A stretch of 64,000 nucleotides of DNA from Callaeas wilsoni (Eukaryota; Chordata; Aves; Passeriformes; Callaeidae): positions 62,001 to 126,000 of the forward strand of contig VWPU01009393.1 in NCBI GenBank assembly GCA_013398955.1. Direction: 5' to 3'. A program made the translations under genes and the position numbers. Position 1 is the first letter of the stretch, and the number at the start of each line of letters is the position of its first letter. Positions 11,986 through 26,900 of the stretch are shown piece after piece. Below the pieces are notes generated by a model. It made no database searches. It saw only the letters and a list, made by a program, of their open reading frames with translations, and was not told the DNA's origin.

Positions 11986-14900
11986 GTAGGACTTGAAATG
12001 TAGCTGTGAAGTTGCGACAAACACACTGATTTCAAACAGTATGTAGTGCTTCATTTAAAAATAGTTGGAGGAATCAAAACCTTTATTTGGACACTGAATG
12101 TTCTTAATCAGAAATATCCTTATGAATTTATAGAGTGTGAGATTTTTTTTCATTTTCCCTTCTTCTCTCCCCATAATCTATGTAATTTTCTTCCTAATAG
12201 TCTTAAATGTTAATTAATCCTTTATCCAATTTAGTCATGGCAAAAATAGTAAAAAGACATCAAAGGGTAATATTAATGTCCTTCTAATTTGCATTAAGGA
12301 CCTTACCAGCTAAGTAAATTTGTAGCACAACTTGTGTGGTGATAGAGTGTTACAGAGCTGACAAAAGTTTGCCGTCGGTTACTAAGGCAGCCTCAGAATC
12401 AGCCATCCAGTCTCATTCAGGTTGAAACAGGGATGCCACAGGACTCAAATGGCAGTAAAGATTTCTCTGTCCTCTGAGGAGGAGTCTGGAAGACCACTGC
12501 TCTCTGGCCACACCAAAGCCTCTCAGGTTACCTCAGAAGTAGTGACAGAGCTGGTTAGCTTCTGTGAGGAATCTGCTTTGTGTTCTCTGGCAGAAGAGCT
12601 GTCAAAATCAGAGTGGTGGCCTCATACACTTCTAGCTGTTTGGCAGTCATGTTAATATGATAAATGCTCTGCTAGGAAAGTTCTGACCAGCCCAGTATTT
12701 AATATAATTTTGTTGCTGCCTTTGCGAGTGCTTTGTCCTGGTAGCCTTTACTATAGGACCTGTTAACAAATGCAGATGACCCATATGGTGACCTCCATCA
12801 CTGTAGGCCCACTCTTGATATGAGGATGTGCTGGGGTAAGTGATCCTGCCTGCCTGTGCATATACCCTGTGGCCTTGCAGGTCCTACCAGAGCACTGCAG
12901 TAGGTACATTTGAACTCTTTCTCTCTGCACTCTGCTGTGATGAGGCAGAGTGAATACCAGGGATAGTCTGGTGCAAGTTGCTGTGTAGGCTCTGAGCTCC
13001 AGTGAACTTGTTAACCAGGGCACAGTGCTGCTGGAACATAGCTGTCCCTCTTTGAGAACAAAAATTGCTGTGTCAGTATAGCTGTGCACCAGGAGGGCCC
13101 AGCTTTCCTCTAGCTGCTACCTGAGGATTGTCATTATGTCATTTTCCATTGCTCAATTTGAATATGACAAAGTTGTGATGGTCACACACCTTCTGAGAAA
13201 CCAGAGCTCAAACTTGTATCTGCCTAGTCCCAGGCTCACATCTTTTGTTTAAGTGTTGTTTGTATTGCTGTTGGTCCCAAGACTGCGGGACAGGGGGAAA
13301 TAGAAGGTGGGAAAAGGCAATTTCTTGCCTTTCTGCTGTCAGAGAGAGTGAGGGTGTGTGGGACATACAGGACAGTGGGTTTATCGCTAAGCTTGGACTC
13401 TCCTCAGAGCAAGCCTGAAGGATAGTGTGCTTAGAGAGGGGAAAGGAGCACAGTTGCCCTGATTACCACAGTGAGGTTTTTTTTGCTTTGGCCCTTCTGA
13501 AAGTATGTACTGCACTCCTTAGGTGTGATACAGCCACAGAGCCTTCTGTCCACATCCTTTGAACCATAATTGTGGGTTGAGATCCTGTGATGTCCGTGAC
13601 TCTGCAAGCATAGATTAACTGAAATGTCCTTCTGCTCTTGTCTGTTTTGAATAGTTAGGTCGTATACTGAAGGACCTTCAGAAGTGTTTGCCTCTGTTTT
13701 ATTCTGAGACAGTATGTCATACCACAGCCAGCTGTCTTTAAAGGGTTTTGTCTTTGGTTAAGTGGGACCTGGTAACATTACACTACCAAGGGATTTTTCA
13801 GTGAACTTTCTGAAATGCTAGAAATAGGTGTCTGAAAAGGTCCTTCTTAATATGTAATACATGCAGCTTCCTGCTTCATGAATAGCAGTAAGGCAATGAC
13901 TACTTTAACAGTGTGATTTTCTAGCTTTCTATTCATTTGCCAGACAACTTTTTAAATACTTATTCAAATTTTTGCTTATATAGTCTTAATTTGAAGACTA
14001 TTTCTTTAACATTCTACAATGCAGCAAAAAAAACTTAGATTGGTTTGCGAAGCATTCTGTAACCATGATTCCCTAGGTATTGTTCAGTATATTAGCTGCA
14101 ATGTGTAGAAAAATCATGAGGTTTTAACCACTGAATCCTAATGAGCCCAGGTGTCTTAGAAATAAAATTTGAGAATCAGAGCTAAAGCAAGCTTTTGTCT
14201 GCTGAAACTATCTTTTCCCATTACCACCTTCTCTTTGGTATCTGACCTGGATACTCTGGCTTTGTCTAGTTTCCACACTTATTTGTTCTTTGAGTGGTAA
14301 GTGACAGTAGAAGCTTAGCAGTTCAAATAAGAAAATTGGGAAAGAAGAGTATTTCTAGAGTAAGTAGTTCTGTTGATGCAGGTTTTCATGGCAATATGTC
14401 TTAGCTGTGAGAAGGAAGAAGGACATGATGAAGGGGAATGATTACATCGAGGGGGGGAAAAAAGGCACTTCAGAATGTAGTCCAGCATTTTCTTCATGCC
14501 ACACTACTTGCTTCAGGAAGGTCTGCAGCAAACTGCAGCTCTTAACATTTTTCCACATAATCTGAAATCTCTTTCAGGTTTGTTCATAGATATCTTGGTT
14601 CTAGTGCTTCAGGATGTAAGAAAAGTGTGGTAATTAAGCAACGCTCAGCTAAATGTCTATGTAGCTGAAATTTGCCAGTGAGGAGAGCAGCAAAGGCAGG
14701 TGAGGCAGAACCTTTGTTAGAGGTAGGTCATGAGTGAAAAGCAGAGACTAGGTGTTTTAGGGAAGTGCAGCTTCCAGCTGAGTATCGTGAAAATAACTGG
14801 TTTACTTGTGAACATCTTGTGGATGTTACAGTGAGCAAATAAGACAAGACTGTAAAAATATGAACAAGAATCTAGAAACACTTCATCTTAAAAACTGACT

Positions 14901-17900
14901 CGTTGTGATGAATCTAATGCTTGTCTTGTGAAATTCCTTGTGACTTTGTTTTTAAAAATAGATATTTATTTTTTTTAAATGAAGCATTTAACTACAAATA
15001 CAATACCCTGCAAATGACCTCATAGATATAACTGGTTGAACAGTTCAGGTTTGCAAGGAGAACAAAAGCTGCATCCAGTGGGCAGCTGTGTAAAAATACC
15101 TAAGAGACACTTGCTTTTTTTAAGCCTCAGAACAGTGCTTGTTTTTAAAGACCATGTACGTAGGCTAAATGAAGACTAGGCCCAATTAGGAAACTTTTTT
15201 ACCTCTCTAGAATGTTTGAGATTACCCACGGGTCTTTATCAGTGTGCCCTCTGAGCCTGTTCACATTGCTGCCACCTTTGCATTCCAGAAAGCCTGGAAA
15301 GCAGCTGGGGCTGAGCCAGCCTGCAGTCTCATGGAGCATGCTGTGAACAGTCAGCTGGATGAATGGATGGAAAAATACATCTGAATGGAAGGGCAAATTA
15401 AAATATTTAAGTGCTAAGCTCTTGAACATTAAGTAGTAGATTATTAAAAAATGCAAAAGGCAACTGTGCTTCCTTAGCCCCTGCAGAGGAAGCAAAAAAT
15501 TCAGTTCAAAATCTGTTACCTAATAGCTTCTCCTTGGGAAGCATTCAGTACTTTAATTTAGTCTTAAACCACTAAGCTATTGTGCTTCATCAGAGGCCCT
15601 AGTCTCAGCCAGCTGCTACAGCACTATCTCCTGGACTGAACCCCTGCAAAAGAGATTAAAAGGAGAAGCATTAGTGGATTTAAAAGTTACATTGACAGTA
15701 CAGATGTAGGCAGCACACTCACACTACTTGTGTCCCCCAGCAACTTCTGTCATACTCTGTAAGAACCACAACTCTCACTTTGGATGCTCCTTCTGGGAAC
15801 AGTTTACTCCTTGTGGGCTCCCGCCGTGGGACTTGGTGCAAAACCTGGTGGTCCTTATGACTGGCCCCCATAAGTCTCCTGTGTCCCAGTTACAGGACTT
15901 GGGATGCAGGCTTTGATGTGTATGTTCACGCCATACAGAGAGAGCAGACGTACAGCCTGCTGGCCACAGACCCTTGCCCAAGTGTGACAGATAAAAACCA
16001 GCATGCATGGACTTTTTGGTCTGGTACCTTCCTTAGCTGCATTTATACTAAATACTGTTGGGCCATGTAGTGAGTCACCTTGAGTGCTGGGAAAGTCTTA
16101 CTCAGTAGCTCTGGCTTCTCCTCTTTCTGTCTTTCACTCACAAAAGATCTCGTGCTGTGTTCCTCCACACGTTCTACAGCCACAGCCTTCCTGGCCCTCT
16201 GCACAGTCAGCCACTGCTTGTTGTGTCTGTCAACATCTGGCCTCACCTTCCACTGGCTGTGAAGGCCGTCTCCTGTTTGTCACCTGCCAGAAATCTCTCT
16301 GTAATTTTATGAACATTTTTAAGATAGGCCATGGAAAGAAGTGGTCAAGACTTTCCCATGCTTCCCACTGCTTGTGTCCATACACACCCCTTTGTGCTGA
16401 CACACGGCTTCTGGCATCTGCTTGAGCAATGTTGTATTTTATTTTTTTTTCCCCCTCATACTTTTTAAGCTGAAACAGGCCTTAATCCTGTGTATCCTAG
16501 AAACTGCACTTTTCTTTCTCTGTAATGCAGAGGAAGGAAAATGACTGGGAAAAGATTCTCTTTCTGCAGCCATGCTGGATGGAAGTGTTTGAACTAAGTC
16601 ATGAACAGTGTGTGTCTAGCCATATTACATGAATGCATCTGAAAATCAATCGTATGTACTTCTTCCTAAATTTTCATTAGCCACCACTTCCCATATACAG
16701 AAACTTTCCCGATTTACAACCCAAGTACTTGGAAAGGATCCCTAGATTTTTTGTAAACCTGTCCCCACCATTGCTAGAGCAGTTTTTGGGCAATGTATTT
16801 GTGTTTAGTACAGAAAGGTGGTTCCCCAGAGGCTTTAAGGCCTCTGGGCTGTCCAGAAAACTTTGTCTCATCTGTCAGAGCCACACAGGCAAGGAACAGC
16901 AGATACATGCATTTGTATTTATTTAATAAAGAGGAGGGCTCCTGTAGATAGCTTTGTAGCAATCTCTAGGCTTTGCTGTGGTTAAGCTACTAGAGGCAAG
17001 ATTTAGAAGCAGTGTTCTGTATTTAGCAAGATGACATCTTGCAGCATGCCTGAAGGAACAGGCCACTGAACTCCCGTTGAAAGTCAGAGTGAGCTGGGAG
17101 CCTGGCTCCCTGATCATCCTTTGAGAATTCCAGCATGTGTATGTAATTAGTCACATTTAAATGTCTGTATTTATTCAGTGTCCCCAGCTGCTCCTTCAAG
17201 TGTTGTCTTATGTCTTGTCTCTTAGTTTTAAAAAAGCTTGGAAACATCTGCTTTTGAGAGCTCACCCCTCCTCCCCCCTGCTGCTTTTATTCTCCCACCC
17301 AGGAAATCTATATAGCTAAATAACAGCATATGTGCTTCAGAGACCACTGCTGTCTTTCATATGTAGTAACACAGTTTTCCAGTAAACAATTCATAAGTCT
17401 ACAAATACATTATCAGTGCTGCAATTTTATTTGGTAAGTGAAGCTTTTGTAGCTCTGGTATGGAAGATGTGGCTGCTCTGCATTAATTTATGAATTAAAT
17501 GCTGTGCAACTCTGTTGAGGGCTCTATGAGATGTATTCCGACCATGTGGAACAAAGTTGAATGGGCAGTTTACAAGAGTAAGCAGGAAAGGAGACAATAA
17601 GTAAGTATGACATCGCTATGATAAACACTTCAGGGATTATTAAAAGAACAGTGACTGATCTGTGGGCTTTAAAAGCCTTCTGAAGAGGAGGAGGGAGGTG
17701 AGGAAGGAGGTTTCGTTTGTCAGGTGTGGTTAAAGCAGAAGGTCTCTGCCTAGGGGTGGGAGTCCTGGGACTTGGTGATGGTTCCCCAGCCTTCCCTGCA
17801 GTGTGAGTAGAGCAGAGCATGCAGTGAGCAGCACCTGACCTTCTTCTCTGATTGCTCGCATTATAGATCTGAATTTCCTTGTCCATGAGCGTTGCTGCTA

Positions 17901-20900
17901 ACTGGTTGACAACCACTGCCCTAAATCAGATTGACTTTATGTAACTGTTTAAAAAGTCTTTTCTGCAATATGATGTTTCTAAGGTTAAGGTAAATGATGC
18001 TTCATTTTGAAAATTTCAGAGGCTCAGCCTTTTTGTTTTGTTGGTCACAACTCATGAAGGGCACAGTTACATGTATCAAGTCTGGTTGGAAGGGCTGAGA
18101 TAATGGCTATTCCTGCTTTGGGATCAGCAGTCTGGATCCTAATCTAAAGCATAAGAGGAAAACATGATCCCATCTTGTCTGGTGCAGATTTGCTGTTTCC
18201 TGCTGTGATTGCATTTGGAGACATCTTGAAAAATTACAGGAGTGTAGCTAGTCCTTCAATCATGGAACATGCTTAAATGCATTTGTGTAAAATTAAAACA
18301 TATAGGCATCATCTTTGAGTCATCTGAGAATTTCCCTTTACTAACTAGCTTGTTTCCTGCTTTTCTCGTTTATGTTGGAGCTAGTTTACTTTCTAGTACA
18401 TAACTATCTTAATCAAACACCAGGAACAGGTAAAGACTTTGTCTAAGTGTTTGGATTAAAGAGGAAGCTTGGAAATGCATGGCTGTTTTTGCTTATTGAT
18501 GCTGAAGACAAAATTTTGTTGGTTTTCTGTTGTGGTACTCTCTCTAATGCTATAAAGAGCAGAAAGCAGGAGTGCCAGCAGAGTGACCAGCAAAGTTTTA
18601 AGATAACCCTCCCAACAAAACAGCAGAGAAAAGTATTTTGTTTGTTTGTTTTTTCTGAATTCACTTTTAATGCAGAAAATACTTGGACTCATTAGCTTGA
18701 TGAAATTTCTTTAATCTCTCATAGTAATCTGATTTTTTTTAATAGGTGGTGGTGAAGTCTAGTTACTTGTCAGTGGTGTAAAGCAGGGTTTGCTCCTCTC
18801 TTTTGAGTGTGGTGTGCCATGTACAGTGTTTTCCTTTTCCAAATTGGAGTTGGTGTTCCGTGAAAGCATCAGCAGGAACCAGGGGGTGTTTCTTCATGGA
18901 GGCAATGTTTTGTTGCTTTGTGAGGCAGTAGTGCTCAGTCTCAGGCTCCTGATGGTTATGTTGGTGTGGTGCAAGGCTGCAGCTCCTGTTGAGTGTGGAG
19001 GTAGCCTGAGCCCAGAGCTGGCAGTGGCTGCTTTTCCTGTGATGTTACAGCCCTCAGCACTTTTGCCTACATCTAGAATGGGTCCATGAGCCACCCGGCC
19101 CTCTTGGGTTTGCTGCTTCCAGTTTAGAGAACATACATTTCTGTTGCTTTAGAGAAGTTTCCACTCCACTGCAGAGACATCCAGCCAGCTTTGAACTCAC
19201 TTCAGGATCAAATGAAGCTTATTTTCCTGCCTCAAGTATGACCTGCATCAATTAAGAGAAAAAAAGATATTGCTAACTACAAGAAGGCCACTTTAATGTA
19301 TGCATCAATCAGGTGAACTCACAGTATTTTGAAGAATTTAAACTTCTGTTTGCTCTTGGGAGGGAATGCTAATGAAGGCATAAAGTGGTTTCATGGCTTC
19401 ATTTTGAATAAACTCATGCATCCATCAAATGTGTGACAATCTCCTTTCTCTAGAGAGTAAGCCCTGCATCAAGCTGCGCCTTTTCCTGCAGGATTGCATC
19501 TTGATCCTGCTTTTAATCTTGTATGGGTTTCATACCAAACTGATGGGGGGAAAGTGCTCAGAGGTTAAATCACATAGTATCTGGTACTTTTATCATGAAG
19601 TGCTGCAGTGCTGTGGGTTTGGGGAGTACAGAGGGGAAGAGAGAACAGATATGTATCTTTATAAGACTTTAACATTGTGCATAAATTTTTCTGCTTTTCT
19701 CCCAGCTCTTATAACATTGAGTTTACACTGTCTCTACTGTGCTTCTCTATCCACACCATAGCCCTTGTTGACTGTTTTGTAGCCTAAATGAAGTTTCAAC
19801 TCTTTGCTCTCCATTAAACCTCTGATATATAGAAATACTATCTTCTGCTACTGCTGTGTTTCCCACTAAATGAAGTTTGTTTCATGCTTCTTTGTTTTTG
19901 TATTCAGTGTTTCTTCAGGGCTTCTCCTCTGTTCATGAAACAATTTCAAACTGTTTTGAAATTCTTTATGCAAATCACACGAGTGTCATTTTATCTGTAA
20001 TCCCAATCAGCAGCAACTTCAATTAGACTTGCCTCCAGCAGAACATGTTTTAAAGTGCTCACCATTTTGAGATTGAATAGTCATCACGTGACTCTCTGGA
20101 ATAGGTATAAAACTCAGTTTGTAATTAAAGACTTAAATGTAAGTCTTAAGTCATTCTGTTTCAGCGGTAAATGCTGCTGTGTAAATAAGCGAGAGTACTT
20201 CCTGTTTTACACAGAGTAGATGTAGACTGGGATTATAAATGGAGGCAAATTATTCAAGTGTAAATCCTTATGGTAAATGATTTTATTTCTAAATGTGCTT
20301 GAGGTCCCAATGTTTAGGGTGCTTTGGAGGCATTAGAGAGCATTCCTGTAGTATCCATTTTTATAAAAGGTGCATGGATTTTGAGAACTGTGGATTGTTA
20401 ACACTTTTGATAGGCTGTCAGTGCCCCAAATGGCCACAGTTTTTACTTCACTGATATCCTTTAATGATGAACACCTGGAGCAGTTCAATTACATTTGAGG
20501 TAGGGCCCTAGGAAAAAACAGCTACCTGTCTTGGAACACGACCTATATCAAAAGGTTCTTTGCAGTACATGGTATGTAGCATAATACAAGGGTGTACTTG
20601 TACCTGGTTTCATTCTGAATGACTCCTAGGATTTCTACAGCTTCTGTGGCAGGCACCATCCAAAAACAATGCTGGAGAAGTTTCTAAAGGAGCAATGTGA
20701 TGGGGAACAAATTACAAAGCACAGTTGTCTCTGCAAATTTTTTATCTGTTGCTCCAAGAGCAACACTTGCCAACATGATAGTTAGGTAGCAGAATGGAAC
20801 TAGGGACAGACGTCAAGGTGGGATAGAAATAGGGGAAGCTGGAGGGTAAAGAGGAAGTTGCAGGGCCCCAAGTGTTGAGGTTGGGCAATTTCTTTTTTTG

Positions 20901-23900
20901 TTGTTTTTTTTTTATTTCCAGATTCAAGGAGAGTAGAGACATAGTACACAATACCTAGGAAGCACTTATCATTAACTTCATTGTTCACAGAAGGGCTTGT
21001 TGAGAGGAAGTTATTGCGAGAAGTTGAGAGGAAGTTATTGCAAGAAGTCATACAGTGGATGTGGCAATAATGAAAAAGTATCTCTTGCCCTACTCCATCT
21101 GGATGAGCTAGGAATCATGTTCATGCTTCTAAATACATTATTGTACCGAGAATGCAACTAGTTATGTGCTATGACTGAGTGCTTTCCAGAGTCCACAGTG
21201 CTAAAATCACATGCTATCAACTGTTTGTCCCCCTACTTGTCTGTCTTGGTGTAAACCTTTGACTTGAATGCCATTTTCTGGAAATTCCAGTAAGAGTTGG
21301 TTGTGGGAAAAATTCATCTATGTTGCCAATTTGTTACAATTGTATTTGTAACATAACATAATTTGCAACACTTGTGAGTCAGATTAAAAATCTCTCTCTA
21401 TGCATTTTTAACTTAATAGCACTTTGAGACCTGTTATTTTCACTGTCCTACTCCCTTCTGCCCTACAAGGTAGGTTGCTAGTTTCTCTAGTAGTTTTGTT
21501 CTCATAAATAGTAAGAGAAAAGGGAAATACTCTGGAAGGAACTGTAGTAAACACAGAAATTGTCAAGGAGGCTGTGCTTTTGGAGGCAGTAATGTCTGCA
21601 ATTAATTGTAACTTATTTTACAGTTGACTTGCTTCCAAGTTGATGGTTTTGTAATAATTTCTTACAAACTTCAAACAGAGGCAACAATTCAGCTAGACTG
21701 CATACAGCTACCATATGCAGATGTACTTACTGCATACGGTTTTATCCTTTTAGTTTTTTGACAGTCACTGCTATATTGTCCGGTTTTATGCCCCACCAGC
21801 CTACATGTCATGTTTGTAAAAGGTGACACAGTGTGACAACAGACACTCACTGTTTATGTGTTGTTCAGTCAAAAGCTGCTGAAAACTGCTGTGTGCAGCC
21901 CTTTCCTCTCTAGGGACATCTAGGGGTGCTTTCTTCTCTGCATTGCCATTGAGTTTAATAAAATTAGTATAACTGGAGTATCCTTTGAAATCTCTACCAC
22001 TTATTCAAATTTTGTGGAAAACGCCAATTGATTAAAAAAAGAATTGTCAGCAGGAGACTGATTGACAAATATAGACAGAAAGCATTTTTACTTAAGCCTC
22101 TATCTTTAGGAGACCGGGCTAAAAAGCATGCTGTTAAACTAAGAAGTGTTCATGGAAGAGCTACAGGAAGAATAGAAGAGCTGGTAAATGTCTTACAGTG
22201 AGTGACTGTTTGATTTATGCAAGAAAAGCTTTGATGAGACCAAGTTGGGGGGGAGTGTTGATCTGCTGGAAGATAGGAGGATAGGAGGGCTCTGCAGAGG
22301 GATCTGGACAGGCTGGATCGATTGCCAAATCCAACAATATAGGCCGTACCTTGAGTACTGTGTCCAGTCCTGGGCTCCTTTGTTTAGGATGGACCTTGAG
22401 ATGCTGGAGTGTGTCCAGAGGAGGGCAACGAAGCTGGTGAAGTGTCTGGAGTGCATGTCCGATGAGGAGCGGCTGAGGGGGCTAAGGTTGTTCAGCCTGG
22501 AGAGCAGGAGGCTCAGAGGGGACCTTACAGCTCTCTACAACCACCTGAAAGGAGGCTGTAGCCAGGTGGGGGTCGGCCTCTTCTCCCAGGTGACCAGTGA
22601 CAGGACAAGAGGACATAGTCTTAAGCTGAGGCAGGGGAGGATTAGGCTGGGCATTAATTCTTCACAGAAAGGGTGATTGGACATTGGAACGGGCTGCCCA
22701 GGGGGATGATGGAGTCACTGTCCCTGGAGGTGTTTAAGAAGAGACTGGATGTGGCACTGAGTGCCATGGTCTAATTGACAAGGTGATGTTAGGTCATAAG
22801 TTGGACTTGATGATCTTGGAGCTCTTTTCCAGCCTAGCTGATTCTGTGAAATCTCAGCATGCACATTGTTCAGAAGAGAGTCCTTCTGAATGTATGGTTA
22901 CTTATTCCTACCGTAAGTGATAACCAATGTTTGGAAGCTCAAGACTAGTGGGAAACAAGTAATAAAACCATTGGGCGGGAGGGGTTTGTTAGTTTGTTTG
23001 GTTGGTTTTTGGCATGATCATTACTCGGCAAACAATTTCATGTACAACATTGTGAGGATATTTTAATAGTTGTGATTCCTTTGAGTTAAGCGTCAATTGC
23101 TCTTAAGAAATGTTCTCTCAAGATGAAGTAAGCATCATGAACTTTTTGCACGACTTTACTGTGTGAGAGCTTTCATTGCTGTCTCGAAAGAGGCCAGACT
23201 ACGTGATCTCAAAGATCCCTTTTCGTCCCAAACTATGAGGATAAACATAACACGAGTATGAACTGTTTGTGCAATAACTGGAATTAAAAAGCTGATGTGG
23301 GCCACTAATTACAGCTGGTTATACCAGCATGCCTATCTGACCATGCCCTAATTTGCATCTTGTTTTTCCATAAGATGAAGTGACAAGCTACTAAAAACTT
23401 TAATGAAGAGCACTTTATATTGCTTTTCATCTCCAGAGACTTAGTGCTGTACAAGCAATGGTATAACCACCACTTGGTGAAGCAGATTCTTCTTTGGATG
23501 GGATATCATAGGTTTTAGCTAAACCTATGATACGGCTGACCTTTCAGAGCAGAAGGTAAAATGGGACAGTATGCCAGTAGAAATTGTTTACAATTTGTAT
23601 AATGCTTTGCTCCTGGTGGGGGATGCCAGGTTTACCATTCAGATGTGCTTTCCTTGTGCAGGTAATTGTAACTGGTGCTTTTTCCCATCAAACAGGTCAA
23701 AAGGATTTTGTCTTCCATTAGAAGTCTGTGACTTCCTCTCCAGGCACCTTCTGGGTTTTGCTCTGTGATGTCTCAGTAGTAGGCAGTCCTACCTACTGAG
23801 CTGTAGGTATTTTCCTAACATCTTTAAAATTGTGAAGAGTCTTAAGAGTCTGGTGCTTTACAGTTGTAGCATTGCAGAGGATGATGCTTTATTAAGGAGG

Positions 23901-26900
23901 TTTCACTGCTAATGGAAGATTTTGTCTGCAGGACGTACTTTCTTTGGTGTTGCTTCAGAATGGCCACAAAACAGCCTTCTTAGAATTTCTGTATTCACAG
24001 TTTGATCCTTCAGGCACAGAACACTATTGCACGTCTCCTTGTAGGACCAGGGGAATGATTCAAATTAGGCAAGTCACCATCCTGTGACAGCTGTTTTTGA
24101 AATAAATGATTTATGAATCCTGTTTGAGCTCTCCTTTTGCCAAGTCGGGGACATTGATAAGGGTTTTTCAGTTAATTTAATTGGAAAGTCTATTACAAAA
24201 TGTACAGTTTGATGCTTGTGATGACTGTGCTTCTTCCATGGGGCTTTGAGCAACTTGGTCTAGTGAAAGGTGTCCTTGCCTGTTGCACAGGAGTTGGAAC
24301 TTTATGATCTCTTAGGTCCCTTCCAACCCAAACTATTCTATGAACAGCTCTGTCTGCATCAGTGTAAAAAATTTAGGTAAATGAAATGTAACATTTCATC
24401 TGTGCCTGATCCGTGTGTTGCTATTTGGTTTACTAAAGAAGACTTTTCTACTTCCCACCTTTCACGGACTTGGTGTATCTGATTTAAATTGAATGTTTCT
24501 GGTTTGGGTTGGGTTTCTTTTTTTTTTAAATAAAGGGCAGTTTTTGAGGATACGATGCCTTGATTTCCGTGTTAAATACTGTGTGCTTTTTATTTTTTGC
24601 CTCCTGTTTGATTACTGCATTGTCCGTAATTGCAATGAGATACATTAACATCTTTTTAGATATGTAAATCCTGTCAGAATCAAGTTATTAATATTATTTT
24701 GTGAATTCTAGCTGGAGAGCATTTTTATGTTCACTGTGACACAATTTGTATAACTTTAGCCCAATTTTCTTATCAAAACAAATTCAGTGTATCAGCATTA
24801 CTTTGGAACTTACTTGGCAACATAACTGCCATCAGGTCTCAGCAGGGCTGATGAATCAACTTAATTTGATTCTTTAATAAAAGTATTGCAAAGTGTAGCA
24901 AAGATCACTGCCCTTTAATAACAACTATTGCTAATCAAGATCCCAGATTGTCTGATTATTCACATAAATGTAACCAAGAGTTGTTCTCAGTTGTTTCAAG
25001 TTGAGTTTTTTAAAGCATTAAAGGTTCCACCTATCTCAGGTGTGCCAAGGCATTCTCATTACAGAAGATTGTAGCCTCTGTGAAGTGTTTGAAGGCACCT
25101 TTGATGGCTTTCTAGTTCCACAAATAATTCCTTATTTTCTTTATAAATTACAGCCTATTTTTGTTTTGCTTTCATTTAGAAAGGTGTACTTTTTATGACA
25201 TCTAATTAAATATATGCTGTGAAAATCTATGTGGAAGAGTGTTCAAGAATTTATTTTGTTGAGAAATCGTTGTACTTGGATTGGGTAGGGAGGAGAAGAA
25301 GCTGGCTGGGTTTACATTCTGTTGGTGCTACGGCTTTCATTAAACCATCTCATTCCCTTGTCTTCCCTTCCTGTGTGCATCTCCCGTCATCCAAAAGGTG
25401 CATCTCAGCTGGTGCATTCTCTCGGCCTAAGACCTGTGGGTTGTTGGGCCCTGTGGTTCAAATGTGTCATGGCATTTGATTTAGATGGTCTTTTCCAATT
25501 TGCTATTACTTCATGTTCTCCCAGTTGTTCTAGGTGTTTGTCAGTTCAGGTCGCTTACTGGTATGTCTAAATTTTTATTTAAAATATTACTGTCTATGGC
25601 CAACCTGGGATATCTGTTTGACTTGACCGTACTCAGCACTTGTGAGGAAAGTCTTGCTCACCAGCTAGGTAGGAAAGCCCTGAGATGAGCTGCTTCTGTT
25701 TGGCTCTTTTGTTTCTTAGAGTTGAATACCCCCACTCACACACCCACACCTACTCACTGCCCACCAGGGTGCCTTATTTCCTTCTCTCTGTCATAAGTTC
25801 TTTAAAGCTTTTGCTTTTAACCTTTTCCTTATCTTTTAACTTCATAATCAGATTCCTGCCAGTAGGCTCAAAAGCTTTTGGGTGATTTCTTGGTAACTTT
25901 TGCTCTGCCACGTATCACACTCTGTCTTAGGGATAAATGTCAGTCATTCTGATAGCTTCTTCATTTTGTTTTCCCTCTTGTAATATGGGTATCAAACGTC
26001 TCATAGTTGTAGATGCTTCTGGCCTCCGCTGGCTGGTGGAGGGCAAAAGTCAGGACACGTTCATGCAGCTTGTTTTGTTTGCTTATATGCTCATGCATGT
26101 ACACAGTGACATACAAGTGCTGTCTGAAAGCAGGGATAGTGCTGTGTGCCTGCGGCTCCTTCCTGGGAGCCGGTTAAACTTGGACAATTCTCAAGTCAGA
26201 GATCACTGCAGTTTTCTTTCCATAAAAGCTGCATATCCCATACAGAGCACTGAGACCAATATACCTTTCCAAGCAAATAAAAATGACATGGGAGATTTTT
26301 GTGTCACAGTCTGGCTTCGTTATTTAGCCGTAACAGCCTTTCTGCCTCTGACTCCCGTGGTGCCTTTTGGTCTTCTTTCTTTTCTTATCAGCCTGTACAG
26401 ACAGAATCTCATTGCTTTCATTTAGGATTGCCACAGGCCACAGTCAGCTCAGCTAAAGCTGCTGGCTGGGCTCTAATCATTTGCTGTGTATTGTAATTGT
26501 TGCTGTTTTGTGCTTCACTCCTTTTGCGTTTCTCACCACGCTGCATTAACATGAGTGCTTCTGCAACTGCTTTGATATGTTGACCCATTCCTTGGCTTCC
26601 TGCCATACTACATGAAATTCAAATTTCTTCACTTGCCCCTACAATAATCAATTTAGTACCATCCTTAAGTACATTTATCTTTTCCTGATAGTAAAAGAAG
26701 ATTCCTCTTCTTTTGTTTTGCTATTCCATTATAATTTTTATATACTACTTGATTTGCTTTAACTTGTATTTGAGTCTTTTGTCTTCTCTGAATATCAGCA
26801 TGTACTAGAAATAACTTCTCCTTGCTTAGCCTTTCTCTTTTCTCTCCTGTTGTTAAGTTCTTGTTCCCTGTTAATTGCTGGGTTTGCCAGTCTGAGACCA

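Noticed and set aside
17524..17916. A 130-codon open frame on the - strand
   Set aside because: Composition is erratic, with no recognisable motif or splice partners; most likely chance.
25471..25505. Possible diverged CR1 tail (TTTAGATGGTCTTTTCCAA)
   Set aside because: Too short and lacking the flanking CR1 3' sequence or octamer; cannot be separated from chance.
25937..26425. A 162-codon open frame on the + strand
   Set aside because: No Kozak context, domain or family resemblance, and it is lodged within an intron. At this length and AT content, chance is adequate.
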